A stretch of DNA of 64,000 nt from Falciphora oryzae. Taxonomy: Eukaryota; Ascomycota; Sordariomycetes; Magnaporthales; Magnaporthaceae. Within the stretch, counting starts at the first letter, position 1; each line of letters opens with the position of its first letter. A model generated the notes under the pieces. It was not told the DNA's origin and ran no database searches. It saw nothing but the letters and a program-made list of their open reading frames with translations. This document shows positions 43,574 to 57,313 of the stretch, one piece after another. The stretch is from positions 26,660 to 90,659 of the forward strand of contig JNVV01000005.1 of assembly GCA_000733355.1 (NCBI GenBank), in the 5' to 3' direction. Both the position numbers and the translations under genes were made by a program.

Positions 43574-46500
43574 CTAGCTGCCAGTCGGCTTGACCGCATC
43601 CCGCGTAGCAAATTCCTGTGTGAAGATGCGCTGCCACATGTCGAGCCACTTTTCGTGTTGCGGAGTCGGCAGCTTGCCCGGGTTCTTGAACGAGCGCGTG
43701 AGCAGTTCGCGCAGCCGCGCCCGGAGCGCCTTGATCGCTAGCACCGTCTTCCAGTCTGGTGCTGTGAAGCGTGCCCGATTGCCATCCATGACGAAGACAC
43801 CTGAGTACATCTTCATGCAGGCATAATAGGTCAGTTCTGGAGGATACAAGTAGTTAGGGGCCAGGGGTGAGGGGAAGATAACGCCTTACATCACATCGAA
43901 CGTCGCCGCAGAGAAGCGCGATGGGGAAGGCCTCAACGGCCGTGGTCTCATGCGCGTTGAGGAACCTAAGAATCGACACAAGCGATTTTTTTGATCAGTC
44001 GCCATCAAATCCATGTGTGCTTGGTCTCTTTTACGCTCGGTCGTCGAGGTCGAGACGTATTTTTGAAGGTTGGATGAAGACTTACGATTTTGTTGACTGC
44101 ATGATGTTGTAGTACGACAGCCACCTGATCTCGTTGTGACCCTTGTTGACGCTTGACCGGTGGAGGCTGATGCTTTGGTTGTTTCCAACGTTGCGGAGGC
44201 CCTTGCCACCGGCCACGTCTCGCACGAGCAACTTAGGATAGAAGCTCCAGGCGATGACCGACTGCCAGATGGTATCGTTGTCGCTGTTGACGTTCACGCG
44301 TTGCGGCATCTCGAAGAAGACCTGCTTGCGGCGTCGGTTGCCGCCAGACGCGTACCGAAGCTGCTTCAGGTTCTTCCTCTCCTCATCGGTCAACGATAGG
44401 AAGCGGGAGTCTACAAGCGAAACCAACAGCTGGCCTTTGAGGTCCTCGATATTGGCTAGTGTTTGAGGGCTGAGGAAGTTCTTCCGGCAGTACTGGAACT
44501 CATGGCCACCGTTATTCGTCGCGGCCAGGCAGACTCGCTTCCAGGAGAGGTAGGCGTTGTACACAGTCAGCACATCCGAGTCGCCGCGCCGGAAGGACTG
44601 ACGCGCGTTGTCGGCTTGCGCCCGCTGACCGAAGGGTGCAACGAAAGGAGACTTGGCCGACAGAATGGCCGCAACCGTAATGGCCATGTCGAGGCACTTG
44701 AAGATGGTGCCGAGCAGGATCAGCTTCCCCAGGAACACGTCCAGGGGCAGTCGTGCAAGCTGGTTTCCCAGCGGCGTCAGCTCCTCGCTCTGCGTCAGGG
44801 CGCGGACATCCACGAGTGCGTCGACTGCACGCCTGATGTTCTTTGCCGACGGAGGGTCGAGTGCCTCGCTCAGAGTCTCTTCGATACCTCCAATCTTGCA
44901 GATCTTGACGCGAATGGCCAGGTCCTGCAATGAGAGGCGGAGCATCTCGGGAGTCTGCTGGTCTGCCATAATGGAGTCGTGCCGGTACTTGGTAAACATG
45001 TGGAAGCAGAGGCCCTCCTGGACACGACCAGCACGGCCGCGGCGCTGTTTTGCGTTGGCCCGCGAGATGAAGGTGTCGATCAGGCGCGACATTTGCCGGC
45101 GCTCGTCGAAGCGCATCTCGCGGTGCTTTCCCGTGTCGATTACGCATGTCACGTCTGGGATCGTGATGCCCGTCTCGGCAATGTTGGTCGCGAGCACGAT
45201 CTTGCGGAGCCCGGGCGGCGGGACTAGGAATGCCGCCTCTTGCTCCTCAGTCGCAATGCTCGAATGCAGCGGATAGACAAGCCAGTTGTCGGAAAAGAAG
45301 CGGTCGCCGAGCAGCAGGTCGTTCAGCTGACGAATCTCGGCAAAACCGGGCAGGAAGACCAGGATTGCCTTGCTGAACTGCTCATAGTTGGGGTCCGTCG
45401 CGATGCGCGAGATGAGCTGGACAATGAGATCAAACTCGATCTGGTACTCGTCCATCTGCGACAACGTGTTGCGAGTGCCCTTGGAGTAGTGCTTGAGCGT
45501 TTTGAGCAGCTCGGGCTTGGACGAGTTCTCGGGCTCAACGTCAGGAGCGTCATCGTCCAGATCCGTCATGCGCACCTTATTCTGCTGGTCGACAGTGTAG
45601 CCTGTCAACTCAACGGCGTCCTCTAGGTAGCTGACCCTGACTGGGAACGTGCGGCCAGGCACATTCAGCACTGGCGCCCCGCCAAGGTACTGAGAGAAGC
45701 GCTCGGCATCGACCGTGGCTGACATGAGCACGACCTTGAGATCCTTCCGTCGCACCAGCAGCTTCTTGAGCACGATAAGGAGGAAGTCGCTGTCGATGGA
45801 GCGCTCGTGGACCTCGTCCAGCACAAGGTGGGTGATGTCCCGGAGGTCGTTGGAGCTCTCGAGCATGCGCATGATGATTCCCGTCGTCGAATATACAAGC
45901 CGTGTCTCCCGCGAAGTATTTGCCTCGAGACGGATCGAGTAGCCTACGAGGGAGCGCGGGGTACCCAGATCGTTCCGGCCCTCGCCGAGCTCCTCGCTGA
46001 CGCGGCGCGCCAGCGACACAGCAGAGATACGCCGGGGCTGCGCGCAGTAGACCTTGCACGGCTTCCCCTGAGCGAGCTGGTGCTCTAGCAGAAATGAGGG
46101 CACTTGCGTGCTTTTGCCACAGCCAGTCTCACCGCAGACGATGATGACCTGTTGCTGGTCCACAGCCGACAGGACCTTGTCACGGAATCCCCACATGGGA
46201 AGCTGCATTCGCGACTGCAGCATCGTCTGGAACCTAGGGGTGCTGCTCTTGTCGTGCCAGATCTTCTGGTAGTACTCAGGCCCGGCCGCCACCACCTTAC
46301 CGCGGTCCTGGTCTGAGTTCTCGGCCGAGTCTGCCACCGCTGCCCTCGCCCCGCGGCCACGGAACGCCCCCTGGAGGATGACTCCATCCTCCAGCTCCCG
46401 GTCCTGTCGCTTCCGCACCAGGTCCCGCAGCTCCTTCACGATAGTCCGGTCGGCCGCATCGGCCTTGCTCTTCTTCATTTCAGCAAGCTCGGCCCACAGA

Positions 46501-48357
46501 TCGCGCCAGACTGCGGGCAGTCTCATCGACACCTTCTCCTCCTTGGATGTTGAACCGGACACCAGAAACAAGGCCACAGTAGCGATGAAGGCTTCGGACT
46601 GCTGTTTCTCTGGCGTTGCAACCGACTTCATCTTCGCCACAAACTGAGTTGGGTACGTCTCGACCTCCACATCGGGGATATCGGCCGTTGAAAGTGCCTC
46701 TTGCGGTTTGCTCCAGACAACATGAACAAGGTGGCGGTTCGCAAACGACGCCTCTGAGACAGGCTTGTAAGAGATCTTGGCCCCTGAATCCTTGCCGCGA
46801 CAGGCCTCTTCTAGGGCCCTCATCGGACTCAGGCCAGTCGACTTGCCGAAGTCCCGGACCTTCAGCTTTATCCCGTCGGCGCCGTTGATGACCGTGCTCG
46901 ACCTTCCGGTGGTGGGGTCAACCTCGGTCACCGGCAAGCTAGCGAAGAGATCAGCGAGGGCCCCATCCTCATCCTCACTGGCCTGCGCGAGTATTTCCGC
47001 CGCCATCTTCTCGGCCTCGCGAGCGATCTCGTCTTCAGCAGACTGGCTTTTGGCCGCCTTACGCTCCTCCTCGGCCGCAGCCACAGCTTCGTCATCTTGC
47101 CGCTTCTTGTTAGCTGCGTATTCCTTCTCGAGAGCGATCTTGTTTTCCCGCCATTGCATGTCCGCGGTGTCTTTCTCGAAAAGAATGTCACTCTCGATCT
47201 TTGCCAATTTGGCCTTGAGTGTCGCCACTTCCATGTCGTCTTTGGCCCCTTGTTCTGAGCTGGCGTCGAGGGACTTGGACTTTCCCTTCGGCACATCCAA
47301 CAGCGGTCGCTGCAGGACAAACAACTTGGCCCGGGCATCTAAGTATTGGGGCACAAGTTCATCGGGTTCAATGTCACTGTCGTAGGTAACAGTAGTCTTC
47401 CTAGGTGACGATGCCCGAGACTTGTCCGTGGATGCGCCGCCCTTGCGCCGCTTTTGCTTATCTTCTACCTCAAGCAGGCGTGGAGTTGACGCCCCAGATG
47501 GCAAGGGGGTATCGAAAGGTGTGTCTGTAATCTCTTGACTGTTAGGACGCGGGTATTAGGATCGAGGGGAAGTACCTAGCTACCTCGGTTCCTAGGAGCG
47601 ATAGTAACTTGCCTGTGCCCGACTTGCCCCCGGTCCGCGTCGGTTTCTCGTAGCCCGGCAGCTCGTCATTGCCGCATTCACGCGCAAACCAAGCCATTGC
47701 CTCGTCTAGACCCCATATAGAGTCACCCTTCACAGGCACAATGCTTGGGGCGATCTCCAGGACGTACTCGAAGAGCGGGGGTATTTTTTCCTCAGGGAAC
47801 CCGGCACCGCCTAGCGTCTCCTGGAGGGTCCATAATCTCACAATCAAGTCCTCCTCGGACGGCAACTTGCCGGTCGACGAGGACTCAGAGCCCAGGCCCG
47901 AGTTTCCGAAGCGGCTTTCGGCCTTGATCAGGTCGAGAAGCTGCTCCATGATCTCGGGCGGCAGCCATTTTCGCGTGTTGAGCGACTCGGACTGGCCGCG
48001 GAGAAGGCGGCGGTCCGTCTCTAGCCTGTTGCGCTGGCGCTGGGCATCGCGCCGGACCTTTGCGGCGTGCTTGTCGACGAGAAGCTGGAGCTCCGATTCC
48101 TCGAGTTGTCTCTCAAACTCTTCCGGGCTCAGCTGCTGCCCCTGCCCTGCCGCATTCGGTGCTAGTGAGCCCGACCCCGAGCTGGCCGCCTGTGGGGTAG
48201 CTCCCTTCGTGGTGGGAGGGGCACTCTCAGGCTTGGAATTGCCAGGAGCCTCAGCAGCTTCAGCGGGGTCTGCAACCCTGGGCTTTGAAGCAATCGATGT
48301 TGTTGCGAACCCCCGGTTGTTGGCCGCCGGCTTCTTCTTTTTCTTGTTGCCAGCCAT
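43574..48357 (-). CDS. DExH-box RNA helicase (DHX29/DHX57/Ucp12-like)
   Basis: A large ATP-dependent RNA helicase of the DEAH/RHA group. Relatives act in translation initiation or RNA turnover in the cytoplasm. Exons: 48357 to about 47584 (or 47613), about 47531 (or 47533) to 44086, 43965-43890 and 43810-43574. With the first set the product is 1510 residues. The N-terminus has a Lys run, low-complexity sequence and a UBA/RWD-like region. The helicase core shows Walker A GETGCGKST (~46110-46136), DEVH with the extension ERSIDSDFLL (~45800-45830), SATVDAERFS, the NIAETGITIP motif and QRRGRAGR (~45022-45045). HA2 and OB-fold regions follow, ending with HETTAVEAFPIALLCGDVRCD and NRARFTAPDWKT. 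The box is DEVH rather than DEAH, common in this subgroup. The first intron has several in-phase solutions, one of them a GC-AG intron. Confidence 0.92.
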
Positions 48358-49048
48358 TTGAGGCTTCCTCCCAGGAATCGGCAGCCGAAGGCTGAGCAAC
48401 AATCAGTTGGTATACCAATGGAAGGAAATAGATGATGTATCTGGGTCGGCAGCAATATGCAAGCGAAGTAAAGGGCACTCGGCCCGGGTATATTGGGCTG
48501 TTTCTCGATTCGGTGTGATGTGATCTGATGGCTGTGTTGTGTTTATCTCTCTTGGATCGAATGGTGGTTTTTCTTTGGGATGGATTGACGGGCCCAAAGT
48601 TCATTGAAGACCAACGCAATGGAGGCTTGGGGAGGGATGAGCCGAATTTGTGACAGCCAAACGATGCGTGACGTTTCGGGCAGCTCCAATGGGGCGAGCT
48701 GTCTGCGGGTGGGTGTGGTCCCTGGAAGAATCGACGACAGTGCTCCAGCAAAATCGCACACCGCCTGCCTATCACGTCCCAAACCCCACCACCACGACCG
48801 CTGCACTGTGGCGGCCTGACAGCGGGGAGCGAATTCTTGCGTGCCGCGAAAATCACAGCTTTGGCTGTTGGTGGCAGTAAAGCGAGTAGACAGCAGAGGC
48901 GACAACAGCAAGGCCACTGCAACCACTTCGAATTCAATCGTATTTGACAGACGCAATTCCCCTGTAACCCGCCTGCGCGCCTCTCCAGCTCAAGTGGCCT
49001 TGCCCCAAAGGCTCTCGCCATGCGCGCGGGCTGCTTCCTGAAGCAATC
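48358..49048. promoter_or_regulatory. Divergent promoter of helicase and GCN1 genes
   Basis: 691 bp separate the start codons of two divergently transcribed translation-related genes. No coding frame or clear known site was identified. Both core promoters must lie here. Confidence 0.6.
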
Positions 49049-52000
49049 ATGTCCGAAGACGCAGTGAATGGCGAGGCTGCGGGTCAGATCGACCTCTCCG
49101 CCACAAAACAAGCTCTGCTCTCCTCTTCAACCGCTGCGCGCACTGCCCAGCTGCGCCTCGTCGAGGACAAGCTTTCGCAGGATGGTAACCTTGCTCACCC
49201 GGCCTCGTGTTCGTGATATGTCCTAGCGACAATGTGTCTGACCATCTTGTACGAGCAGCCATCGACCAGACAGGCCTGTCCAAGCTGCTCCCGCTGCTCT
49301 TCCTCACCCATGCCTTCTACCACGACCGCCCGTCCCGCCGAGCCGTCCAGCGCTGCCTGGTGATATTCTCCCAGAAGGGCGACGAGAAGCTTCTCACAGC
49401 GCTCGTCGGAGCCATAAAGCGCGAGGCACAAAAGCCTACCATAGCTCCCAGCAGTGCCTTTGTCCTCCTCGAGTGGTGCAGCTTACTCATCGAGAATCTA
49501 GCAGGGACGGCTCTTTGGGCAAAGCTTGGGAAGGAACTGATACTAGCCTCTGCCGACTGTCTAGAGCGGTGTCTCCAGTCCCCGTTCAACAAACATGTCG
49601 GCCACTCGGCCTTGGGCGTCACCAGGCGCGCCTTCAGAAAGATCGTGTCCTTCGAGTCGACCCGTGAGCAGGCCATCACCGAAGCTGTGCAGCTGCTAGC
49701 CACCAAGGGGGCGCAGCCTACGGCCAAGTACTCCGCCGTCCTGGGAGTCATTGCTGGTGTCTGTGCTCGCAAAGACTACGCCAAACCTATCCTTGAGAAG
49801 CTCAAGGCCCAATATTTTGGCTTCTACACTCGGGAGATCATCGGCTCAAGAACGCCGGTGCCGAATCACCTGGCCGAGGGTCTCTACGACTTCTTCCACT
49901 CGTTTCTCACGCTCGAGGAGCTCGGGAAGGAGATTATTCCTTCGCTGGAAAAGGGGCTTCTTCGAGCGCCCGAGATCGTCCTCAACGACCTCGTCACACC
50001 CCTCATCGGTGCCCTTCCGGCCGAGTATGATCTGTCAGGTATCCTGAGCAACAACTTTCTGAAGCCTCTCCTCTCAAACACCAAATCCACCAATTCGACA
50101 ATTCGTAGTGGCGCCCTTGCGGCCTTCAAGACAATTGTTCCGCGCGCTTCCGACCCAGAGGCTCTGGGCAAGGCCACCGACGAAATTGCCACACCCCTGA
50201 AAGGGGGCAAAATAGCATCCGCCGACCAGAGGGCCATCCACTCCGAGATGCTCATGGAACTCGCCAAGACTGAGGCCAATGCGACCAAGATCTGCCTTGC
50301 TCTCCCGGTGGTTGCTGGAAAGGAGGGCAATGAGCCTGCTCTCGCCGCAGAAACCTCGGCACTCACCGAATCTGCCAAGACCCTGCTCAAATCTGGAGCC
50401 GAGATTCCTGCCGCAGTCATCGATGCGTTCAAGAAAGGTCTCGCGGACAAGAAGCCCACCTCGAGAAAACTCTGGGTTCTGGCCGCAGGAGAACTGCTAC
50501 TGGATGTATCGAAAACCACGCCGCTCTCGGCACCTGTCCTCAAGGCCACTGAGGGGATTATGCCCGTGTTGTTTGAGACATACAACGATGCGGTTGCCAA
50601 TCCACTCACATCGTCTCAAAGCGGTCTTATCACCGGTGCCTACATTACATGTAGCATTGCTCCGATGGTCTTTGGCGGTAACGTTAGCGGGCCTCTGGAG
50701 GCGCTCTCAAAGAAGTTTTCGATCGCTAAGCACTGCCTCGTCACCGAGCCCAAGCCCTCGTTCCTGTTGACTCCTCGGCTTTATAGCAAGCTATCATCCA
50801 ACGATGACCTGGGGTGGCTCTCCCGTGCCTTGATGGCGGTGGTGAATGAGCTGCCGGAAGACGGGGGTTCTAGCGTATCCTTGGCTTGGTCTCAGGCCTT
50901 GATTTATCTGGTGACATCGGCTACCACGTCCTCTCAAGTCCGCAAAGAAGTTTGCCAGCAGATATCCGATCTCTACCTGCGCAACCCCGAAAAGGTATCT
51001 AGTGCCCTCACCAGTGGCATTTGGCACTGGCTGGATGCTGGAGAAGAGGGGGACAAGGACAGCGCGGCTACACTCGCAAAGGCCGATAATACGCACTTGA
51101 ACCTGATTCTGAGGGCGATATGCCTGCCTGCGCGAGAGCTTCCGGAAGGTGCCGCCGAAGCCACCGAACGTCCTGCCTTAGAAGCCCAGATGTGCTCACT
51201 GCTCGTTCTGGCTCGCCCTGAGCTAGTCCCTCGGTCCAGCTGGATTGATCTCTGCTTGCGCGTTGGTCTTGATCCTGGCGGACTGGCAAAGAAGAACGAG
51301 AAAGTTCTGCTGCAAGAAGTTGCGATTAGAAGCACCCTTGACCAGAAGGTATCTATTTTCGCTCGTGTGGATGGCAAATTCTTTCCCTCGCCGAGGTACA
51401 AGTTGCTGACCTTATCACACAACAGTCGGCCGCTGTCAGGAATGCCGCGTACAGGGCTGCAGTCGAACTAGTCTTCGTCGCACCTGATGTGATGACACCT
51501 CGGATCATACAGCTTATAGAGCAGGACTTGGACGTCTCAGACCTCGAGGGCATTGGCCCCCTTGAAGCCGCAATATTCCGCACACCTGAAGGCACCGCAT
51601 TTGTCGATGTATTGGCCAAGAAGTCAAGCACCGCCCCAACCAAGGGTAAAGAGGCCGACACATTGAAATGGGAGGCGGAGCTTAGGTCGCAGCTGGCACA
51701 GAAGAAAGGCCAGCAGCAAAAACTCAGCGCCGATGACAAGGCCAAGGTCGATGCTCAGCTGAAGAAGGAATCGGCCATTAGGGAGCGAGTCCGTGGTGTT
51801 GCCGCCAAGGTGATGCGCGGCATAGGTGTCATCCAAAGCCTCGCGACCGGCCCTCCCACCGATGCCGGCTTGTGGGTGAGCCCCGCTGTCAAAGCTCTCC
51901 TCGGGGCCATCGACGCTGGCGCATGTCTTATCACGGGAGACGCTGCTCCTTTGGCTTACCTCGCCTGCGCCGATCGGGTATCTACTCGGCTGGGTTCTTT

Positions 52001-55000
52001 CCGCGAGTTTATCGGTGTTGCTACGCTAAGGGCGCATGACGTGGAACTCATCCCTGAGAACCTCAAGCAAGAGCCGCTCCAGGAGCTAGTTACCAGAGTT
52101 CTGTACCGTCTTCGATTTGCCGGAGAGCAGCGCCCCTTCGACAGCGTCTCTACCATCTATATGCTTCCTCTTGTTCTTCTCATCCTTCAGAAGGGCGGCT
52201 TCGGCGCCACTGCTGAAGACAAAGATACTCAGATCGTTTTGGCGACTGAGTTTATCGGATTCCACACTGATACCAGCGCGGACGAGGCCCTTCCCAGGGC
52301 CGAGATGCTCGAGACCCTCATCAGCTCCATGCAGCAATACAACCAGCACTACAAGATCATCAGAGACTGCTTCTCTGACATGGTCCGCTGCTTGGCGCCA
52401 AACATCAATGAAGAGGAGATCGGCGTGGTGGCCCGTGGAGCCATTGTGCCCCAAACCAGCGTCCGCACAACAGTGCTGCAGTCGATCAGCGCTGACGTCG
52501 ACATGAGCGAGCTAGAGTTCTCGGAAGAAATATGGCTTGCGTGCCACGAAGATAACGTGGAGAATGTTGACCTTGGCCGAGAGATCTGGGAAGAGAGTGG
52601 CTTCGAAACTTCAAAGGAGGTTCCAACGAAAATGCTCCCATACTTGGAGAGCAAGGACGGGCAGCTTCGTAGAGCTGCCTCGCGAGCCCTCGCCGAGGCT
52701 TGCAAGCGCCACCGAGAGACAGTTAATCCTATTCTGGAGAAGCTGCGGCTGGCGTACGTCGAGTTTGCCAAGCCCCGCGTGCCTGAACTGGACGAATTCG
52801 GCATGCCAAAGAAAATGGACCTCTCGGATCCGTGGGAGGCAAGGCACGGCATTGCGACCGCGTTCAAGGAGTTATCTCCATACCTCGAGAGACAGCACCT
52901 GGATGCTTTCTTCGCTCTCCTCATTGAACAAGGCCCCTTAGGGGACCAAAACGGCTCTGTTCGTGCCGAGATGCTCGAGGCTGCTAATAAGGCCATTGAA
53001 GTCCACGGCAAGAGCATTGTGGACAAACTGATGAAGGTCTTCGAGAAAACCTTGGAGGCCCCCGACAAAGGCTCTGCCGCTAGCGATCGTGTCAATGAGG
53101 CTGTCATCATCATGTATGGTGCTCTGGCACGGCACCTCAAGTCTGGCGATGCCAAGATACCCGTGGTCATCGAGAGGCTTCTGGTTACTCTGAGCACCCC
53201 GTCTGAGGCTGTCCAGTATGCCATTGCGGAATGCCTACCCCCACTCATCCGATCCTGCGGGAACAAGGCTTCCAAGTACTTTGAGGAGATCATGGAAACA
53301 CTGCTCACTTCCAAGAAGTACGCCGTCCAACGGGGCGCGGCGTATGGTCTGGCTGGACTGGTTCTTGGCCGGGGCATCGTTGCCCTCCGAGAGCACCGGA
53401 TTATGTCGACCCTGAACGGGGCGCTCGAGAACAAAAAGGATGCATCGCAGCGAGAGTCTGCTCTGCTTGCGTACGAGCTACTAGCCACCATGCTCGGACG
53501 CCTATTCGAGCCGTACGTGATTCAAATCGTCCCGCAACTGTTAACTGGGTTCGGCGACTCCAATGCCAACGTGCGCGACGCCGCCCTTGCATCAGCCAAG
53601 GCTTGCTTTGCCCGGCTAAGCTCTTACGGCGTCAAGAACATCCTGCCGACTCTTCTCAACGGTCTCGACGACGACCAGTGGCGAAGCAAGAAGGGAGCGT
53701 GCGACCTCCTCGGTGCGATGGCATACCTCGACCCGCAGCAGCTTGCGTTGAGTCTCCCCGAGATTATCCCTCCCCTCACGGCTGTTCTCAATGACAGTCA
53801 CAAGGAAGTGCGGTCTGCCGCCAACAAGAGTTTGAAGCGCTTCGGCGAGGTTATCAACAACCCAGAGGTCAAGGGCCTTGTCGACATCCTCCTCAAGGCG
53901 CTCAGCGACCCAACAAAATACACGGATGAAGCCCTCGATTCGCTCATCAAGGTCCAGTTCGTCCACTACCTGGACGCACCATCGCTCGCCCTGGTCAGCC
54001 GCATTCTCCAACGCGGCCTTGGCGATCGGTCCAACACGAAACGCAAGGCATCCCAGGTCATTGGCAGTCTGGCGCACCTTACGGAGAGGAAAGACTTGGT
54101 GTCGCACCTCCCCGTCCTTGTTGCAGGGCTCAAGGTGGCAGTGGTCGACCCTGTCCCGACAACCCGCGCCACCGCGTCGAGGGCGCTGGGATCCCTGGTG
54201 GAGAAGCTTGGAGAGGAGGCCCTGCCGGACCTCATTCCCGGGCTCATCCAGACGCTCAAGTCGGACACGGGCGCTGGAGACCGGCTCGGTTCCGCTCAGG
54301 CTCTCAGCGAGGTCCTTGCCGGCCTGGGGACCACCCGCCTCGAGGAGACTCTGCCCACTATTCTGCAGAATGTCGAGTCCTCAAAGCCTGCCGTCCGGGA
54401 GGGCTTCATGTCCCTCTTCATCTTCTTGCCAGTGTGCTTTGGTAATAGCTTTGCCAATTACCTTGGCAGGATCATTCCGCCGATTCTCTCAGGCCTTGCG
54501 GACGACATTGAGGCGATCCGAGAGACGGCGCTCAAGGCTGGTAGGCTGCTTGTGAAGAACTTTGCTGTTCGAGCAGTCGACCTTTTGCTCCCTGAGCTCG
54601 AGCGTGGTCTAGCTGACGACAGCTACCGTATCCGTCTGAGCTCGGTAGAGCTTGTTGGTGATCTCCTCTTCAACCTGACCGGCGTCTCAGCCAACCAGGA
54701 GCCCGGCGATGAGGAGGAGGAGGAGAGGGCAAAGGAGGCTGGTGCTTCGCTCCGCGAAGCTCTCGGCGACGAGAAACGCAACAAGATCCTCTCAGCCCTG
54801 TACATCTGCAGGTGCGACACTGCTGGTGCCGTTCGCACAGCCGCTATTGCCGTCTGGAAGGCCCTGGTATCGAGCCCGAGGACCCTCAAGGAGCTGGTGC
54901 CCACACTCACGCAGCTTATCATCCGCCGGCTTGGTAGCTTCAACATGGAGCACAAGGTTATTGCCAGCAACGCCCTGGGAGAGCTCATTCGCAAGGCGGG

Positions 55001-57313
55001 AGACAACGTGCTCGCCACCCTCCTTCCCACTTTGGAGGAAGGCCTCCAGACCTCGACCGATGTGGATGCCAGGCAGGGTATCTGCCTGGCCCTCAAGGAG
55101 CTCATCTCGTCAGCATCTGAGGAGGCTTTGGAGGACCATGAGAAGACGCTCATCTCAGTGGTCCGGACCGCACTTACCGACTCCGACGACGATGTGCGCG
55201 AGGCTGCGGCCGAGGCCTTCGACTCTCTGCAGCAGATCCTCGGCAAACGGGCGGTCGACCAGGTGTTGCCTTATCTGCTCAGCCTCCTCCGGTCAGAGGA
55301 CGAGGCCGAAAATGCTCTGTCTGCGCTGTTGACCCTCTTGACCGAGACTACCCGGTCCAACATCATCCTTCCCAACCTCATTCCGACGCTTATTGCACCC
55401 CCTATTTCTGCTTTCAACGCCAAGGCCCTTGCGTCGTTGTCTAAGGTTGCCGGTGCTGCTATGAACCGCCGTCTCCCCAACATCATCAACTCGCTCATGG
55501 AAAACCTGGTCAACTGCACAGACGACGACCTCCGCGCAGATCTCGACGCCTCGTTCCATACCGTCATCCTGTCCATCGACGAGTACGACGGACTGAACAC
55601 TATCATGAACGTGCTGCTCCAGTTGACAAAGCACGAGGACCACCGCAAGCGCGCGGCCACAGGTCTGCAGCTGGCCAAGTTTTTCGCGGCTACGGACGTC
55701 GACTACTCGCGCTATAACCAGGACATCATCCGCTCTCTCCTCGTCTCGTTTGACGATCAAGATATGGATGTCGTCAAAGCCGCGTGGAGCGCCCTCAGCG
55801 AATTTACCAAGAAGCTCAAGAAAGAAGAGATGGAGGCGCTCGTCGTCTCGACACGGCAGACTCTGCTTTTGGTCGGGGTTTCTGGCTCGAATCTCAGGGG
55901 CTTTGAGCTGCCCAAGGGCATCAATGCTATTCTCCCCATCTTCCTTCAGGGGCTGATGAATGGATCGCCAGACCAGAAGACGCAGGCAGCCCTCGCGATC
56001 TCCGACGTTGTGGACAGGACGAGCGAAGCCTCGCTGAAGCCCTTTGTCACGCAAATTACTGGTCCGCTGATCCGTGTCGTGTCGGAGCGTTCGACCGAAG
56101 TCAAGTCTGCCATTCTGTTGACCCTCAACAACCTCCTGGAGAAGATGCCGATGGCTCTCAAGCCGTTCTTGCCACAGCTGCAGCGTACTTTTGCCAAGTC
56201 GCTAGCCGATACGACAAGCGAACAGCTCCGCACTCGCGCGGCCAAGGCACTCGGTACACTCATCAAGTTCACGCCTCGTGTCGACCCCCTGATCGCCGAG
56301 CTTGTCACGGGCTCCAAGACACCAGACCCTGGCGTGAAGACGGCTATGCTCAAGGCACTGTTTGAGGTCATTAGCAAGGCCGGCGCCAACATGGGAGAAC
56401 CTTCCCGGGCGGCCGTCCTGGGTCTGATCGACATGGAGACTGACGAGAAGGACGATGCCATGACCATCACGAACGCCAAGCTCTTGGGCGCGCTTGTCAA
56501 GAATGTGCCAGCAGATGCAGCTAGCAACCTCATCAAGACACGAGTCCTGACGCCCGCCCCAAGCAGCTCATCGATGCTGGGGCTGAATGCCGTCCTGCTA
56601 GAGTCTCCCAAGTCGATTCTTGAAAGCCCATGGGCCGACGAACTGCCCGACATTCTCTGCCAGGGAATGTCCAGCAAGATTGTAGGTTCTCATTTTCTTG
56701 CATGCCTTTCTCTTGCTTGCCAAATGTGATCCTGACGCCTGACGCTAACATCATGCAGGCCATAATCGCGGACAATTCGATTCTCGCCGCAGGCAAATAT
56801 CTACTCTGCGACAGTCCCAAGTCTTTCGAGAGCACCAAGTCGGTGTTCGAGGCTCTGGCGGAAATCATCCAGCCTGGCAGACCCACCGACTCGCGCCGGT
56901 TGTCACTCGTCATCGTGCGCACAGTCTCGCGCGTCAACATCGACATGGCTCGCGCACACCTACCACTTCTCGCACCACCGGTCTTCGCCTCGGTTCGAGA
57001 CCCCGTGATCCCGGTCAAGCTAGCGGCCGAGGCGGCCTTTGTGGCGCTCTTCAACGTGGCCGACGACGAGTCCAAGGTATTTGACAAATTCATGGCCGGC
57101 GCCGGGGCGGAACTACCACCAAACACGAAGCGGAGCATGCAAGACTACTTTAAGAGGGTTGCACTCCGCCTAGGCAGCCAGGTGCGTGAGCGTAGGGAGG
57201 CTGAGGGCGGCGCTGGAGGGCTAGGCCTATCAAACGACGAGGTGGAGGACGAAAAGGAGATCTGGAGCGTAGGCAAAGTGGACGACGGTGCCAATGTTTT
57301 TGGGCAGGATTGA
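49049..57313 (+). CDS. GCN1: Gcn1, activator of the eIF2-alpha kinase Gcn2
   Basis: A ribosome-bound HEAT-repeat scaffold that senses stalled or collided ribosomes and, with Gcn20, passes the signal of uncharged tRNA to Gcn2, starting the general amino-acid control response. Four exons, 49049-49184, 49259-51348, 51426-56681 and 56759-57313, join in frame to 2678 residues, almost the length of yeast Gcn1. The whole protein is alpha-solenoid, with dozens of two-helix HEAT units. The eEF3-like section, conserved as the Gcn20-binding and ribosome-contact region, lies around residues ~1300-1650 (e.g. KRGAAYGLAGLVLGRG-like, YVIQIVPQLLTGFGD, VRDAALASAKA). The Gcn2-binding part lies further C-terminal (~2000-2400, with DMDVVKAAWSAL and the region around it). 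All splice junctions use GT-AG and keep conserved residues. Confidence 0.97.
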
